The position numbers were made by a program, and so were the translations under genes. Below, one piece after another: positions 19,347-29,617 of a DNA stretch of 64,000 nt. Within the stretch, counting starts at the first letter, position 1. Each line of letters begins with the position of its first letter. The notes beneath the pieces were generated by a model, which saw nothing but the letters and a program-made list of their open reading frames with translations, made no database searches and was not told the DNA's origin. The stretch covers positions 868,001-932,000 of the forward strand of contig NZ_RFLW01000001.1 in NCBI RefSeq assembly GCF_003719295.1, read 5' to 3'. The stretch is from Haliea alexandrii. Its GTDB lineage: Bacteria; Pseudomonadota; Gammaproteobacteria; Pseudomonadales; Halieaceae.

Positions 19347-19781
19347 ATGGCGACGAAAAAAGCAGCAGCGAAAAAAGCACCTGCCAAGAAAGCGGCGGCC
19401 AAGAAAGTAGCCAGCAAGGCGGCACCGGCGAAAAAAGCCGCTGCACCTGCGAAGAAGGCTGCACCGCTGGTCAAGGAAAAACTTACCAAAACCCAGATTG
19501 TGGCTTCTATCGCCGAGAGCACCACCCTGAGCAAGAAGCAGGTGGGCGACGTGCTGGGCGAGCTGGAATCACTGATGGAGCGCAGCCTCAAGAAGCGTGC
19601 GGTAGGTGAATTCACGCTGCCAGGGCTGATGAAAATCACCACCGTGAAGAAGCCCGCCAGAAAGGCGCGCAAAGGCATCAACCCCTTCACTGGCGAGGAA
19701 ACCACCTTCGCTGCCAAGCCTGCCAGCGTTGCGGTCAAAGTGCGCCCCCTGAAGAAAATGAAGGACTTCGCCGACAGCTGA
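19347..19781 (+). CDS. HU-family DNA-binding protein with histone-H1-like Lys/Ala-rich N-terminal tail
   Basis: 144 residues. Residues 1-42 are an almost pure Lys/Ala/Pro tail built on KKAAAKK and PAKKAA repeats. Residues ~43-144 form an HU/IHF fold (LTKTQIVASIAESTTLSKKQVGDVLGELE helices; the NPFTGEE segment resembles the DNA-contact arm of HU proteins). The tail looks like histone-H1/AlgP-type tails, fused to HU instead of standing alone. The protein probably condenses or bridges DNA on the nucleoid. A strong promoter and A-rich leader suggest high expression. Confidence 0.88.
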   Translation: MATKKAAAKKAPAKKAAAKKVASKAAPAKKAAAPAKKAAPLVKEKLTKTQIVASIAESTTLSKKQVGDVLGELESLMERSLKKRAVGEFTLPGLMKITTVKKPARKARKGINPFTGEETTFAAKPASVAVKVRPLKKMKDFADS

Positions 19782-19798
19782 GTACGGCCTGACTGTCC

Positions 19799-19818
19799 CG
19801 TCCCCGATACCGGGGACG
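19799..19818 (+). terminator. hairpin downstream of the HU-like gene
   Basis: CGTCCCCG at 19799-19806 pairs perfectly with CGGGGACG at 19811-19818 around an ATAC loop, 18 bp after the stop codon. There is no immediate T-run. A second CTGCAC/GTGCAG hairpin and a T-rich stretch follow by 19880. Probably the transcript end, by rho-independent or processing means. Confidence 0.5.
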
Positions 19819-19897
19819 AGGCTCCGCTACTTCCGCCTCTGCACGCTCCGGTGCAGGGGCTCGCTTCCCTCCTTGTTTTACTCTGGCTTTTGCGGTA

Positions 19898-19926
19898 TTG
19901 GCCTGCGCCCTGCCTTGGGGTAAAAT
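19898..19926 (+). promoter_or_regulatory. sigma70-like promoter upstream of the FmdB gene
   Basis: TTGGCC at 19898-19903 and TAAAAT at 19921-19926 with a 17 bp spacer, 50 bp upstream of the zinc-ribbon gene start. This promoter could also serve aspS downstream. Confidence 0.45.
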
Positions 19927-19975
19927 CCGCGCCTCCAATTTTTGCTGCCCTTTTTCCTACTGGCGAGTACACAAA

Positions 19976-20278
19976 ATGCCAATATATGAGTACCAGTGTC
20001 AGGCCTGTGGCCATCTGCACGAGGCCCTGCGGAAAATCAGTGATGCGCCGCTGGTGGATTGCCCCGCCTGTGGCAAGGCGGAACTGCGTAAAAAAGTCTC
20101 TGCAGCCGGATTCCGCCTGAAAGGCGGCGGGTGGTATGAAACGGACTTCAAGACCAGCGGCAAGAAGAATCTGGTTGCCGGCGGCGACGACAAGAGCTCG
20201 GCGCCTGCCGCATCTGCCGCATCAGCGGACAGCGGCAGTGCCAGCGCGAAGGTCAGCGAGGCCAAGCCGGCCAGTTAG
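19976..20278 (+). CDS. FmdB-family zinc-ribbon protein
   Basis: 100 residues. It begins MPIYEYQCQACGH and has a second CPACG pair, giving the four-cysteine zinc ribbon (CxxC-x~20-CxxC) of the FmdB/putative regulatory family. The C-terminal 35 residues are a Ser/Ala-rich low-complexity tail. The start at 19976 is fixed by the invariant MPxYEY beginning; the frame extends upstream without homology. The gene often precedes aspS in gammaproteobacteria, as here (46 bp gap). Molecular function unknown. Confidence 0.88.
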   Translation: MPIYEYQCQACGHLHEALRKISDAPLVDCPACGKAELRKKVSAAGFRLKGGGWYETDFKTSGKKNLVAGGDDKSSAPAASAASADSGSASAKVSEAKPAS

Positions 20279-20323
20279 CTCCTCGGCCCCCGGGCCTCAC
20301 TCGACACAGACGGAAACGGAATT

Positions 20324-22102
20324 ATGCGCAGTCACTATTGCGGCGCCCTGGGCACGGCCGACATTGATCAAACAGTCACGCTCTGCGGTTGGGTGGACAG
20401 GCGCCGCGACCACGGTGGCGTGATTTTCCTCGATATGCGCGATCGAGGCGGTATCGTGCAAGTGGTGTTCGACCCCGACACCGAAGAGCATTTTCGCGCG
20501 GCAGACCGTGTGCGCAGCGAGTATGTACTCTGCGTAAAGGGGCGCGTGCGTGCCCGGGCGGAGGCCACCGTGAACCCGGCAATGGCGACCGGTGCGATTG
20601 AGGTGCTGGGCAAGGAGCTGGAAATCCTCAATGCCGCAGCCACGCCGCCGTTCCAGCTGGATGAGCACACCCAGGTGGGAGAGGACGTTCGCCTGCAGTA
20701 TCGCTACATGGACCTGCGTCGTCCCGAAATGCAGAACCGCCTGATCCTGCGCGCCAAAATCACCACGGCGGTGCGCAACTTTCTGGACGGCGAAGGCTTT
20801 CTGGACATTGAAACCCCGATTCTTACGCGCGCAACGCCGGAAGGTGCCCGCGACTACCTGGTACCCAGCCGCACACACCCCGGCCAGTTCTTTGCGCTGC
20901 CGCAGTCACCGCAACTGTTCAAGCAATTGCTGATGGTCTCGGGTTTTGACCGCTACTATCAGGTGGCCAAGTGTTTCCGCGACGAAGACCTGCGCGCCGA
21001 CCGCCAGCCGGAATTCACCCAGATCGATATCGAAACCTCGTTCATGGACGAGGACGGCATCATGGCGATCACCGAGCGCATGGTACGCCAGTTGTTTACA
21101 TCGGTGCTGGCAGTAGACCTGGGGGAATTTCCGCGCATGTCCTGGGCCGAGGCGATGGAGCGTTTCGGTTCCGACAAGCCGGACCTGCGTATCGACCTGG
21201 AGCTGGTGAGCATTGATGACCTCATGCAACAGGTCGATTTCAAGGTGTTCCGTGGCCCCGCCGATGACCCGGCGGGGCGCGTCGCCGCGCTGCGGGTGCC
21301 GGGTGGCGCGGGTATCAGCCGCAAAGAGATCGACGACTACACACGTTTCGTGGGTATTTACGGTGCGCGTGGCCTCGCGTGGATCAAGGTCAACGACCTC
21401 GCCGCCGGCGTGGAGGGCCTGCAATCGCCGATCCTGAAGTTCATGCCGGAGGCGGTGGTCGCAGAACTCATGCAGCGCCTGCAGGCGGAAAATGGCGACA
21501 TCATCTTCTTTGGCGCCGACAAGGCCTCGGTGGTGAATGAGTCCATCGGTGCCCTGCGCCTGAAAGTGGCGCAGGACCAGGGCCTGGTGCGCGATGGCTG
21601 GGCGCCACTCTGGGTGGTCGATTTCCCCATGTTCGAAGAGAACGCTGCGGGCGCGCTTACTCCCCTGCATCACCCCTTCACGGCACCTTCCTGCTCGCCG
21701 GAAGCATTGGCGGCCGACCCGGCAGCAGCGCTTTCCCGCGCCTACGACATGGTGCTCAACGGCACCGAACTTGGCGGTGGCAGTGTGCGTATTCACCAAC
21801 GCGACATGCAGCAGGCGGTGTTCCGCATTCTCGGCATCAGCGACGAAGAGGCGGAAGAAAAGTTCGGCTTCCTGTTGCAGGCGCTGCAATACGGCGCCCC
21901 TCCGCATGGCGGGTTGGCGTTTGGCCTCGACCGGCTGGTTATGTTGATGACCGGCGCGCAGTCCATTCGCGATGTCATTGCGTTCCCGAAAACCCAGACC
22001 GCGCACTGCGCACTCACGGATGCCCCTGGCGACGTCAACGAGGCGCAACTGAAAGAGCTGAATATCCGCCTGCGGCAGGCGCGTGTGACGGGCGCTGACT
22101 GA
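20324..22102 (+). CDS. aspS: aspartyl-tRNA synthetase
   Basis: 592 residues, the bacterial-type length. It has an N-terminal OB-fold anticodon-binding domain ([20 protein letters not shown]), class II motif 2 ([21 protein letters not shown]), the bacterial GAD insertion at ~290-420, and motif 3 ([13 protein letters not shown]). It attaches aspartate to tRNA-Asp. Whether it is discriminating or also charges tRNA-Asn cannot be settled by eye. It opens the conserved block that runs through ruvCAB and tol-pal. Confidence 0.98.
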   Translation: MRSHYCGALGTADIDQTVTLCGWVDRRRDHGGVIFLDMRDRGGIVQVVFDPDTEEHFRAADRVRSEYVLCVKGRVRARAEATVNPAMATGAIEVLGKELEILNAAATPPFQLDEHTQVGEDVRLQYRYMDLRRPEMQNRLILRAKITTAVRNFLDGEGFLDIETPILTRATPEGARDYLVPSRTHPGQFFALPQSPQLFKQLLMVSGFDRYYQVAKCFRDEDLRADRQPEFTQIDIETSFMDEDGIMAITERMVRQLFTSVLAVDLGEFPRMSWAEAMERFGSDKPDLRIDLELVSIDDLMQQVDFKVFRGPADDPAGRVAALRVPGGAGISRKEIDDYTRFVGIYGARGLAWIKVNDLAAGVEGLQSPILKFMPEAVVAELMQRLQAENGDIIFFGADKASVVNESIGALRLKVAQDQGLVRDGWAPLWVVDFPMFEENAAGALTPLHHPFTAPSCSPEALAADPAAALSRAYDMVLNGTELGGGSVRIHQRDMQQAVFRILGISDEEAEEKFGFLLQALQYGAPPHGGLAFGLDRLVMLMTGAQSIRDVIAFPKTQTAHCALTDAPGDVNEAQLKELNIRLRQARVTGAD

Positions 22103-22115
22103 GTGCCGGGATGCC

Positions 22116-22145
22116 TTGTGCGCCGGTTGGAACCGGGTTCATAAT
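22116..22145 (+). promoter_or_regulatory. candidate promoter of ruvCAB
   Basis: TTGTGC at 22116-22121 and CATAAT at 22140-22145 with an 18 bp spacer. The LexA-like box starts 2 bp after the -10, at the expected transcription start, so repressor binding would block initiation. Confidence 0.45.
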
Positions 22146-22146
22146 A

Positions 22147-22162
22147 CTGTAAATTTATACAG
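22147..22162 (+). promoter_or_regulatory. LexA (SOS) box upstream of ruvC
   Basis: CTGTAAATTTATACAG fits the gammaproteobacterial LexA consensus CTG-N10-CAG with an AT-rich, near-palindromic core. It sits 34 bp before the ruvC ATG and overlaps the predicted start of transcription. It implies DNA-damage induction of the ruvCAB operon. Confidence 0.85.
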
Positions 22163-22195
22163 ACTCTGGTTTCAGCGCAGCGCTCGGAGCACACT

Positions 22196-22714
22196 ATGGC
22201 GGTCATCCTCGGGATTGACCCCGGGTCCCGCAAGACGGGCTTTGGTATCATCAATCACGTTTCCGGGCGCAGTGAATACATCACCAGCGGCGTGATTCGC
22301 CTGCCGGCGGGTGAGCTGGCCGAGCGCCTGCGCATTATCTACCACAGTGTCACTGAGCTGGTGCAACTGCACTGTCCTGCGCAGCTCGCCATCGAGCAGG
22401 TGTTCATGGCCAAGAGTGCCGGCTCGGCGCTGAAGCTCGGGCAGGCGCGCGGCGCGGCGATTGTCGCCTGTGTTGCCCACGATCTTGCAGTCGCCGAGTA
22501 CTCAGCGCGACAGATCAAGCAGGCGGTGGTGGGCACCGGCGCGGCCGATAAAGCCCAGGTGCAGCACATGGTGAAGGTCTTGTTGAAGCTCCCCGCCAAT
22601 CCCCAGGAAGATGCCGCCGATGCCCTGGCGGCCGCTCTGTGTCACGCGCACAGTCAACAAAGTATGATACACATTGCCGGCGCCACCGCGGTGCGCCGGC
22701 GCCGCATGCGCTAG
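22196..22714 (+). CDS. ruvC: Holliday junction endonuclease RuvC
   Basis: 172 residues with an RNase-H-like fold. The acidic active-site residues are visible: Asp in [10 protein letters not shown], Glu in AIEQVF, and the C-terminal [13 protein letters not shown] pair. The dimer resolves Holliday junctions by symmetrical nicking. It is the first gene of ruvCAB, separated from ruvA by 15 bp, behind a LexA box. Confidence 0.97.
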   Translation: MAVILGIDPGSRKTGFGIINHVSGRSEYITSGVIRLPAGELAERLRIIYHSVTELVQLHCPAQLAIEQVFMAKSAGSALKLGQARGAAIVACVAHDLAVAEYSARQIKQAVVGTGAADKAQVQHMVKVLLKLPANPQEDAADALAAALCHAHSQQSMIHIAGATAVRRRRMR

Positions 22715-22729
22715 GAGGCAACCGCAGGA

Positions 22730-23344
22730 ATGATTGGCAGGATTCGTGGCACTCTGGTCTACAAGCAGCCCCCGGACATTCTGGTGGACGTGGGTGGTGT
22801 CGGCTACGACATCCAGGTGCCGATGAGCACCCTGTTCCAGTTACCCGAGGTGGGTGCTGACGTGGCCCTGCTGACGCATTTTGTGGTGCGGGAAGACGCA
22901 CAGCTTCTGTATGGCTTTATCGATGAGCGCGACCGCGCGCTGTTCCGGCAACTGGTGAAAGTGAGCGGCGTCGGCCCCAAGCTGGCGCTGACGATTCTCT
23001 CCGGTATGGATGCGGTCGCCTTTGCCCGTTGCGTCGAGCGCGACGACCTCTCGGCACTGGTCGCGCTGCCCGGCGTAGGCAAGAAGACCGCCGAGCGCCT
23101 GCTGGTTGAAATGCGCGACAAACTCAAGCCCTGGCTGGGCCAATGGGCGGGAGCGGATGCCGGGCAATCCGCGGCTGCCTGGCCCCCTGCCAGCAGTCGG
23201 GTGGCAGATGCAGAGGGCGCCTTGATTGCGCTCGGCTACAAGCCGGCTGAGGCCGCGCGCATGGTCGCCGCGGTGGACGACGACGAGGCGGCAGACAGTG
23301 AGGCGCTTATCCGTCGCGCCCTGAAAGCCGTGGTGCAGCGCTGA
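22730..23344 (+). CDS. ruvA: Holliday junction branch migration subunit RuvA
   Basis: 204 residues. It has the N-terminal OB fold ([28 protein letters not shown]), helix-hairpin-helix motifs ([15 protein letters not shown] and [16 protein letters not shown]), and a C-terminal RuvB-contact domain. The tetramer binds four-way junctions and loads RuvB. It overlaps ruvB at its last base (TGATG). Confidence 0.97.
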   Translation: MIGRIRGTLVYKQPPDILVDVGGVGYDIQVPMSTLFQLPEVGADVALLTHFVVREDAQLLYGFIDERDRALFRQLVKVSGVGPKLALTILSGMDAVAFARCVERDDLSALVALPGVGKKTAERLLVEMRDKLKPWLGQWAGADAGQSAAAWPPASSRVADAEGALIALGYKPAEAARMVAAVDDDEAADSEALIRRALKAVVQR

Positions 23345-24402
23345 TGATCGAGACCGACCGTTTGCTGGCCCCGCAGGTGACAGGGGACCGTGAGGACGCT
23401 CTGGACCGCGCCATCCGCCCGAAAACGCTGGCGGAATACGTTGGCCAGCCCGCCGTGCGCGACCAGATGGCTATTTTCCTGCAGGCGGCGCGCGGGCGTG
23501 GCGAGCCGCTGGATCACACGCTGGTCTTCGGCCCGCCCGGGCTGGGTAAAACCACGCTGGCCAGTATCATCGCCAATGAAATGGGGGTGTCGCTGAAGAC
23601 GACCTCGGGGCCGGTGTTGGAAAAGGCGGGGGATATCGCCGCGTTGATGACCAACCTGGAGCCGGGCGATGTGTTGTTCATTGATGAGATTCACCGGCTC
23701 AGCCCCGTGGTCGAGGAAATCCTCTACCCCGCCATGGAGGACTACCAGCTCGACATCATGATCGGGGAGGGGCCCGCCGCGCGCTCCATCAAGCTCGACC
23801 TGCCACCGTTCACGCTGGTGGGCGCCACCACGCGGGCGGGGTTGTTGACCTCACCCCTGCGGGATCGTTTTGGCATTGTGCAGCGCCTGGAGTTCTATCA
23901 GGTCGAGGACCTCGCACAGATTGTGGCGCGGTCTGCGGCCATCCTCGGTATCGGCATGGACAGTCACGGTGCCCTGGAGATTGCGCGCCGGGCGCGGGGT
24001 ACGCCGCGCATTGCCAACCGGCTGTTGCGCCGCGTGCGCGATTACGCCGAAGTGAAGGCCGATGGCCACATCACCGCCGAGGTGGCGGATCACGCCCTGG
24101 ACATGTTGAGCGTCGATCACCGCGGTTTCGATCACCAGGATCGCCGCCTGTTGCTGGCCATGATCGAGAAATTCGACGGTGGTCCGGTGGGGGTCGACAG
24201 CCTGGCGGCCGCCATTTCCGAGGAGCGGGGCACCATCGAGGATGTACTCGAGCCCTACCTGATCCAGCAGGGATACATGGTGCGCACGCCGCGCGGGCGC
24301 ATGGTGACACGCAGTGCCTACCTGCACTTTGGCCTGCCGGCCGCCAGCCACCCGGATTCGGCACAATTACCATTGGCGCCGGAACAGGACGACAGCGCGT
24401 GA
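23344..24402 (+). CDS. ruvB: Holliday junction helicase RuvB
   Basis: 352 residues. It is an AAA+ ATPase with Walker [10 protein letters not shown], Walker [10 protein letters not shown], the sensor segment GATTRAG, an arginine finger in PLRDRFG, and a winged-helix C-terminus ([14 protein letters not shown]). The hexameric motor drives branch migration with RuvA. Its stop overlaps the ybgC start by 4 bp. Confidence 0.98.
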   Translation: MIETDRLLAPQVTGDREDALDRAIRPKTLAEYVGQPAVRDQMAIFLQAARGRGEPLDHTLVFGPPGLGKTTLASIIANEMGVSLKTTSGPVLEKAGDIAALMTNLEPGDVLFIDEIHRLSPVVEEILYPAMEDYQLDIMIGEGPAARSIKLDLPPFTLVGATTRAGLLTSPLRDRFGIVQRLEFYQVEDLAQIVARSAAILGIGMDSHGALEIARRARGTPRIANRLLRRVRDYAEVKADGHITAEVADHALDMLSVDHRGFDHQDRRLLLAMIEKFDGGPVGVDSLAAAISEERGTIEDVLEPYLIQQGYMVRTPRGRMVTRSAYLHFGLPAASHPDSAQLPLAPEQDDSA

Positions 24403-24812
24403 GCACAGCGGAATTTTCGATTAAGCTGCGCGTATATATAGAAGACACCGACGCCGGTGGCATTGTCTACTATGTCAATTACCTGAAATTCATGGAGCGC
24501 GCCCGGACAGAGTTCATGCGCAGTCTCGGCTTTGGCAAGGATTACATCTTCAACCACGACCTGATGTTCGTGGTGCACGACGTGAGCGTTCGCTACCACC
24601 GGCCGGCTCGTCTGGACGATGAACTGCAGGTCAAGGTGCAGTTGCAGGCGGTGCGTGGCGCCACCATGAGCCTGCAGCAGGATGTGTGTCGCGACGGTGA
24701 ACTGCTGGCGTCCGCCGGAGTCACGCTTGCCTGTGTCGGCCGCAATTCTCTGCAGCCGCAGCGTTTGCCTCGCGCCATGCTGGATACCCTGCGCCAAGCG
24801 CAGGTTCACTGA
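24399..24812 (+). CDS. ybgC: Tol-Pal-associated acyl-CoA thioesterase
   Basis: A 137-residue hot-dog-fold protein with the 4-hydroxybenzoyl-CoA-thioesterase signature [25 protein letters not shown], including the catalytic Asp. It hydrolyses short or acyl-ACP-linked thioesters and is the conserved first gene of tol-pal operons. GTG start at 24399, overlapping ruvB. Confidence 0.95.
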   Translation: MSTAEFSIKLRVYIEDTDAGGIVYYVNYLKFMERARTEFMRSLGFGKDYIFNHDLMFVVHDVSVRYHRPARLDDELQVKVQLQAVRGATMSLQQDVCRDGELLASAGVTLACVGRNSLQPQRLPRAMLDTLRQAQVH

Positions 24813-24827
24813 GGGGGAGCCCGACAC

Positions 24828-25538
24828 TTGGAAGCGCAATTAAGTATTGTCCACCTGATTATGGAAGCCGGCGTTACCGTGAAACTGGTGATGCTGACGC
24901 TCCTGCTGGCGTCCATGGCCTCCTGGTACATGATCGTCCAGCGCTTTATCTATTTCCGCAACAGCCGCGAGGACATGTACGACTTCGAAGAGCGCTTCTG
25001 GTCGGGCATAGATCTCTCCCAGCTTTACCGGGAAGGCAACGAGCGCGCCGACAGTGGCGCGCTCATTGTCGGCATGGAGAGCATCTTCCGCGCCGGTTTC
25101 AAGGAGTTCTCACGGCTGGCCAAGCAGTCCGAGATGGATTCCGAGGCGGTTATCGAGGGCTCCCGCCGCGCCATGCGCGTCGCCATGCTGCGTGAGGAAG
25201 AGCGGCTGGAGAAACACCTTTCGTTTCTGGCTTCCGTGGGTTCCACCAGTCCTTACATCGGTTTGTTCGGCACGGTGTGGGGGATCATGAATTCATTCCG
25301 CGGCCTGGCCAACGCCACCCAGGCAACACTGGCCACGGTTGCCCCCGGGATCTCGGAGGCACTGATCGCAACGGCCATGGGTTTGTTTGCCGCCATCCCC
25401 GCCGTGCTGGCGTACAACCGGTTTTCCAACCGCATGGACAATTTCCTGAATCGCTACGACACGTTTGTGGATGAGTTTTCCAGCATCCTCTACCGGCAGG
25501 CCTATGCGCTGCGCTCGCGCGATCGGAAAGCCGGATAA
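24828..25538 (+). CDS. tolQ: Tol-Pal system protein TolQ
   Basis: 236 residues with three transmembrane helices (about 15-35, 135-160, 170-195), in the ExbB/MotA fold. The conserved GLFGTVWGIMNSF and GISEALIATAMGLFAAIPAV segments line the proton channel. It starts at TTG 24828, justified by the GAGGGGGA ribosome site just upstream. With TolR it converts proton-motive force into motion of TolA for outer-membrane constriction. Confidence 0.96.
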   Translation: MEAQLSIVHLIMEAGVTVKLVMLTLLLASMASWYMIVQRFIYFRNSREDMYDFEERFWSGIDLSQLYREGNERADSGALIVGMESIFRAGFKEFSRLAKQSEMDSEAVIEGSRRAMRVAMLREEERLEKHLSFLASVGSTSPYIGLFGTVWGIMNSFRGLANATQATLATVAPGISEALIATAMGLFAAIPAVLAYNRFSNRMDNFLNRYDTFVDEFSSILYRQAYALRSRDRKAG

Positions 25539-25546
25539 CCGCCGCC

Positions 25547-25969
25547 GTGTCCAGATCGCGCGACAAGCACCGTGCCATGGCCGACATCAACGTCGTGCCC
25601 TATATCGATGTCATGCTGGTATTGCTCATCATATTCATGGTTACGGCGCCCATGCTGATGCAGGGCGTTCAGGTCGACTTGCCCACTGCCGACGCCGACC
25701 CGGTGGAAAACCAGGACAGTGAGCCGTTGATCATTTCGGTCGATAGTGCAGGGCAGTTGTTCCTGAACCTGGGTGAGGAAGAAAGCCAGGCGCTTTCGCT
25801 GGCCACAATTACCCAGCGGGTGGGTGCGGTCATGCGCCGCAGCCCCGAGAAACCGGTGCTGGTATGGGGGGACCGCGCTGTGCCCTACGGTGAGGTGGTG
25901 ACTCTGATGGCGGCCCTGCAGGAAGCCGGTGCACCCAGCGTTGGACTGGTGACAGAGCCACCGCAGTGA
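25547..25969 (+). CDS. tolR: Tol-Pal system protein TolR
   Basis: 140 residues. A single N-terminal transmembrane helix carries the proton-relay Asp ([18 protein letters not shown]), followed by a periplasmic ExbD-like domain. GTG start at 25547; the stop overlaps tolA in GTGA. It is the channel partner of TolQ. Confidence 0.95.
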   Translation: MSRSRDKHRAMADINVVPYIDVMLVLLIIFMVTAPMLMQGVQVDLPTADADPVENQDSEPLIISVDSAGQLFLNLGEEESQALSLATITQRVGAVMRRSPEKPVLVWGDRAVPYGEVVTLMAALQEAGAPSVGLVTEPPQ

Positions 25970-26757
25970 ACTCGCTGTACGCCAAACCGGCCACGCCGCG
26001 CATCATCCTGCGCCCTGCGCTGGCTACCCTGGCGTTACACGCGCTGGTCATCTTCTTGTTGGCGGCAAACTGGACCTTTTCCGACGAGCGCGTGGTCAAG
26101 CCCAAGCCGGCACCCAAGGTGATCAATGCCACGCTGGTAACGCTCGCCGAGGCGCAGCCAAAGCCCGCGCCAAAACCGGAGCCCAAGCCTGTCGCCAAGC
26201 CGCCGCCGAAGCCTGAGCCCAAGCCTGTCCCCAAGCCGGTGGTAAAGCCCAAGCCGAAACCCGAACCGAAGCCGGCCCCCAAGCCGGCGCCGAAGCCCGA
26301 GCCAAAACCCGCGCCCAAGCCGGTTGAGAAACCCAAGCCAGAGCCCAAGCCAGAACCCAAGGGGCCCACCGCGCAGGAGCTGGCGGAACAGGCGCGGCAG
26401 GAAGCGGCCCAACGTGAGGCGGCGGCCCAGGCGGCGCGCGCAGCGGCGGCTGCGGCGGAACTGGCGGCGAGTTATGCCTCACTGATTCGCCAGACCGTCG
26501 AGCAGCGCTGGAGCCGCCCGCCCACCGCGCGCAACGGTATGGAGGTTTTGTTGTCCATACAGTTGATACCCACGGGCGAAGTGGTCAGTGTGAGCGTGTT
26601 GCGCAGCAGTGGTGACACCGCCTTCGATCGCTCGGCGATTGCCGCGGTCGAGCGTGCCGGCAATTTTCCGGAGCTGAAGAACCTGCCACCCCGGGAATTT
26701 GAACAGAACTTCAGGCGCTTTCGCCTGCTCTTCCGACCAGAGGATCTACGTTACTGA
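25966..26757 (+). CDS. tolA: Tol-Pal system protein TolA (TonB-like)
   Basis: 263 residues. One N-terminal membrane anchor (~residues 20-37), a long Lys-Pro rich rod (~48-135) and an Ala/Gln-rich helix (~140-170) lead to a C-terminal TonB/TolA domain ([13 protein letters not shown] to [10 protein letters not shown]). The linker is a proline-rich (A/E)PKP rod in place of the mainly helical domain II of E. coli TolA, which makes it look TonB-like. Its position between tolR and tolB fixes the identity. The GTG start overlaps tolR and the stop overlaps tolB (TGATG). Confidence 0.93.
   Translation: MNSLYAKPATPRIILRPALATLALHALVIFLLAANWTFSDERVVKPKPAPKVINATLVTLAEAQPKPAPKPEPKPVAKPPPKPEPKPVPKPVVKPKPKPEPKPAPKPAPKPEPKPAPKPVEKPKPEPKPEPKGPTAQELAEQARQEAAQREAAAQAARAAAAAAELAASYASLIRQTVEQRWSRPPTARNGMEVLLSIQLIPTGEVVSVSVLRSSGDTAFDRSAIAAVERAGNFPELKNLPPREFEQNFRRFRLLFRPEDLRY
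26155..26361 (+). repeat. tandem Lys-Pro codon repeats inside tolA
   Basis: Degenerate 12-nt units coding for Lys-Pro-(Ala/Glu/Val)-Pro repeat about 16 times. They encode an extended periplasm-spanning rod. Such tracts are prone to length variation by slippage. Confidence 0.8.
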
Positions 26758-28058
26758 TGAAACACCTGACAGCAGTGCTGGTAGCGACCGTGGTCGCGCT
26801 GGCAACCCTAAGCGCCCGGGCTGAGTTGGTGATCGAGATCACTCAGGGCATGGACAACCCCACCGCGATCGCTGTGGTGCCTTTTGCCTGGCAGGGCGGT
26901 GGCACCGCGCCCGAGGATGTGGCGCAGGTGATCGACAACGATCTGGCTCGCAGTGGTCAGTTCGACCCGGTCGGGCGCGGCGACATGCTGGCCCGTCCCT
27001 CCACCCAGCAGGAAGTGTTCTACCGCGACTGGCGAGCGATCAACACCGAATATGTCCTGATCGGGCGAGCCTCGGTGACCGGCCAGGTGCAGATGCGCAT
27101 CGAGTACGAGCTCTTCGATGTCAATCGCCAGGCCCGGGTGCTTAGCGGCTATGAGGAGGGGCATGTGAATGAAGCGCGCATGCTGGCGCACCGCGTTGCC
27201 GATGAAGTCTATGAAACGCTGACCGGTATTCCCGGCGCCTTTGCCACACGGCTGCTGTATGTGTCCGTCACCCGCAATCCCGCTGGCAAGGACTTCTACC
27301 GTCTGACCCTGTCCGACTCCGACGGCGCGCGGCCCATCGTGTTGCTGGAGTCCCGCGAACCGATCATGGCGCCGTCCTGGTCACCGGATGGCAAACACAT
27401 CGCCTACGTGTCGTTCGAGACCAGCCGCCCTGCTATTTACCGTCAGGAGCTTGCCAGCGGTGCGCGGGTGCAGCTCACCAACTTCCGTGGCCTGAACGGT
27501 GCACCGGCCTGGTCGCCGGACGGTAATTCCATGGCCATGGTGCTGTCGAAAGACGGTAACCCGGATATCTACCTGATGGATTTGCGCACCCGCGAACTCA
27601 CGCAGTTGACCCGGCACTATGCCATCGACACAGAGCCCACCTGGATGCCGGATGGCCGCTCCATCCTGTTTACCTCGGACCGCGGTGGACGCCCGCAGAT
27701 CTACCGCTACGACCTGCGCACCGGCGCGACTGAACGCCTGACCTATGAGGGCAGCTACAATGCCCGGGCGCGCGTGGCCCAGGACGGGCGCAACCTGGTT
27801 ATGGTGCATCAGGCGGGGGGCCAGTTTCATATCGCGCTGCAGGACCTGGTCACCAACCGCCTGCAGATCCTCACCAGCACTGATCTGGATGAAAGTCCCA
27901 GTATCGCGCCCAATGGCTCTATGGTATTGTACGGCACCAAGTCCGGGGATCGTGGCATTCTGGCTGCAGTATCCGTGGATGGAGGCGTGAAATTCCGTTT
28001 ACCGGCGCGCGAAGGCGATGTCCGTGAACCGGCATGGTCACCATATATGAGCCGCTAG
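26757..28058 (+). CDS. tolB: Tol-Pal system beta-propeller protein TolB
   Basis: 433 residues with a signal peptide (1-22), an N-terminal alpha/beta domain, and a six-bladed propeller with repeated [27 protein letters not shown] motifs. It is periplasmic, binds Pal and is released on contact with TolA. The start overlaps the tolA stop. Confidence 0.97.
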   Translation: MKHLTAVLVATVVALATLSARAELVIEITQGMDNPTAIAVVPFAWQGGGTAPEDVAQVIDNDLARSGQFDPVGRGDMLARPSTQQEVFYRDWRAINTEYVLIGRASVTGQVQMRIEYELFDVNRQARVLSGYEEGHVNEARMLAHRVADEVYETLTGIPGAFATRLLYVSVTRNPAGKDFYRLTLSDSDGARPIVLLESREPIMAPSWSPDGKHIAYVSFETSRPAIYRQELASGARVQLTNFRGLNGAPAWSPDGNSMAMVLSKDGNPDIYLMDLRTRELTQLTRHYAIDTEPTWMPDGRSILFTSDRGGRPQIYRYDLRTGATERLTYEGSYNARARVAQDGRNLVMVHQAGGQFHIALQDLVTNRLQILTSTDLDESPSIAPNGSMVLYGTKSGDRGILAAVSVDGGVKFRLPAREGDVREPAWSPYMSR

Positions 28059-28108
28059 CGCGGCTGTAGTAGCCAATGTCATTCATCTATTCGAAGGAAA
28101 GCAAAGCA

Positions 28109-28633
28109 ATGAAACAACTGACTGTTGCCGGTAAGGTGCTGACCCTGCTCTTCGCGGCAGTGTTTCTGGTCGCCTGTTCTAGCAAGGACACCAAGGACGA
28201 TTCCGCTGCGGCCGATGCCGCTGCTGCAGAGGCTGCGGCACGCTCCGCGGCCGAGCGCGCAGCGCTGGAAGACGCGGCGATGGCCGAGCAGCGCCTGCAG
28301 GACGCCGTGGCCGCTGTAGGGAATGTGTTCTATTTCGACTACGACAGCTCCACCCTGAAGCCCCAGGCGCAGGCAGCGCTTGACGCGCACATCGAGCTGC
28401 TGCGCACCAACGATCGCAGCGTGCGCCTGGAAGGGCACACCGACGAGCGCGGTACCCGCGAGTACAACATGGCTCTGGGTGAGCGTCGTGCCAACACGGT
28501 ACGCGACTATATGGTCGTCAACGGCATTGCCAGCTACCGTATCGAAACGGTCAGCTACGGTGAAGAGCAGCCTATCGCATACGGTTCCGGCGAGGCCAAC
28601 TGGTCCCAGAACCGTCGCGTTGAGCTGAAGTAA
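28109..28633 (+). CDS. pal: peptidoglycan-associated lipoprotein Pal
   Basis: 174 residues. A lipoprotein signal with lipobox LVAC is followed by an Ala-rich linker and an OmpA-like domain ([52 protein letters not shown]) that binds diaminopimelate in peptidoglycan. ATG 28109 is chosen because the signal begins there, after a GAAGGA ribosome site; the frame runs to 28076 without purpose. It anchors the outer membrane to the wall. Confidence 0.97.
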   Translation: MKQLTVAGKVLTLLFAAVFLVACSSKDTKDDSAAADAAAAEAAARSAAERAALEDAAMAEQRLQDAVAAVGNVFYFDYDSSTLKPQAQAALDAHIELLRTNDRSVRLEGHTDERGTREYNMALGERRANTVRDYMVVNGIASYRIETVSYGEEQPIAYGSGEANWSQNRRVELK

Positions 28634-28647
28634 GGCGCGGGTAGCGC

Positions 28648-29604
28648 ATGCTGCTGTTTGGCAAAGCGTTCACTCGAGCGCTGCTGGCAAACGGGCTGGC
28701 CCTTGTAGTCGGCCCGTTCTGCGTTCTGGCACAAGCCCAGGACTACATAGACGTGGAAGCTGAGCGCGCGGCGGCCGAGGGTCGTGCGGCGAGTTCCGCC
28801 CCTGCGTCCCGTTCGGCGGGGCAGGGTGCCCAGCCGGCACAAGCCTATCCGGTTACCAGCTATGGCATTGGCACGGCCACCAACCCGGAACAGTCCGCTT
28901 CCACAGTGGCTCCGGTCGCGCCAGCGCCTGTTGCCGCCGCTGGCGGTAATGCCGGGCAGTTGATGCTGCAGGTACAGCAGTTGCAGCAGGAGGTCATGCG
29001 CCTCAACGGGGTTGTCGAAGAGCAGGCTCACGAGCTGCGCACCTTGAAGAGCCAAAGCCTGGAACGCTATCTCGATATTGACCGCCGCCTGAGCCTGTTG
29101 GCCGGTGGTTCGGTCGACGGTGCAGAACTGCCAACCGCGGGCCCGGCTGCGGTGGATTCGACTGCGGCAGCAGCCCCTCGCCCCGAGGCGGCTGGCGCTG
29201 CTGCCACAACGGAGCAGCCCGGTGAGGCGGCGGCCTATCAGGCGGCCTATGCGCTGGTGCGCGGCCAGAAGTTCGATGAGGCCGTCAGTGCTTTCCAGCA
29301 GTTCCTGCGCGACTACCCTGCAGGCCGCTTCACCCCCAATGCACACTACTGGCTGGGTGAGTTGTATCTGGTTACGACCCCGCCCGATGTAGAGTCCGCG
29401 CGACAGTCCTTTATGTTGCTGCTTGATCTGTATCCTGCCGACTCCAAGGTGCCCGATGCCCTGTTCAAGCTGGGCAAGATCCACTTTACCAAGGGGAATC
29501 GGGATCGCGCCCGCGAGTTTTTTGATCGCGTCATCAATGAGTATGGTGCCTCCAACAGTGCGGCGGTGAAACTGGCTCAGGACTTCATCAACGAGAACTA
29601 CTGA
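28648..29604 (+). CDS. cpoB: cell division coordinator CpoB (YbgF)
   Basis: 318 residues: signal peptide (1-30), a low-complexity Ala/Pro stretch, a coiled-coil trimerisation segment (LMLQVQQLQQEVMRLNGVVEEQ, ~107-130), and C-terminal TPR repeats (AYALVRGQKFDEAVSAFQQFLRDYP and two more). It coordinates the Tol machine with peptidoglycan synthesis at division. Last gene of the tol-pal block. Confidence 0.93.
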   Translation: MLLFGKAFTRALLANGLALVVGPFCVLAQAQDYIDVEAERAAAEGRAASSAPASRSAGQGAQPAQAYPVTSYGIGTATNPEQSASTVAPVAPAPVAAAGGNAGQLMLQVQQLQQEVMRLNGVVEEQAHELRTLKSQSLERYLDIDRRLSLLAGGSVDGAELPTAGPAAVDSTAAAAPRPEAAGAAATTEQPGEAAAYQAAYALVRGQKFDEAVSAFQQFLRDYPAGRFTPNAHYWLGELYLVTTPPDVESARQSFMLLLDLYPADSKVPDALFKLGKIHFTKGNRDRAREFFDRVINEYGASNSAAVKLAQDFINENY

Positions 29605-29617
29605 CCCCGGTCAGCCC

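Noticed and set aside
20906-22048. 380-codon minus-strand frame opposite aspS
   Set aside because: Shadow of aspS, without motifs.
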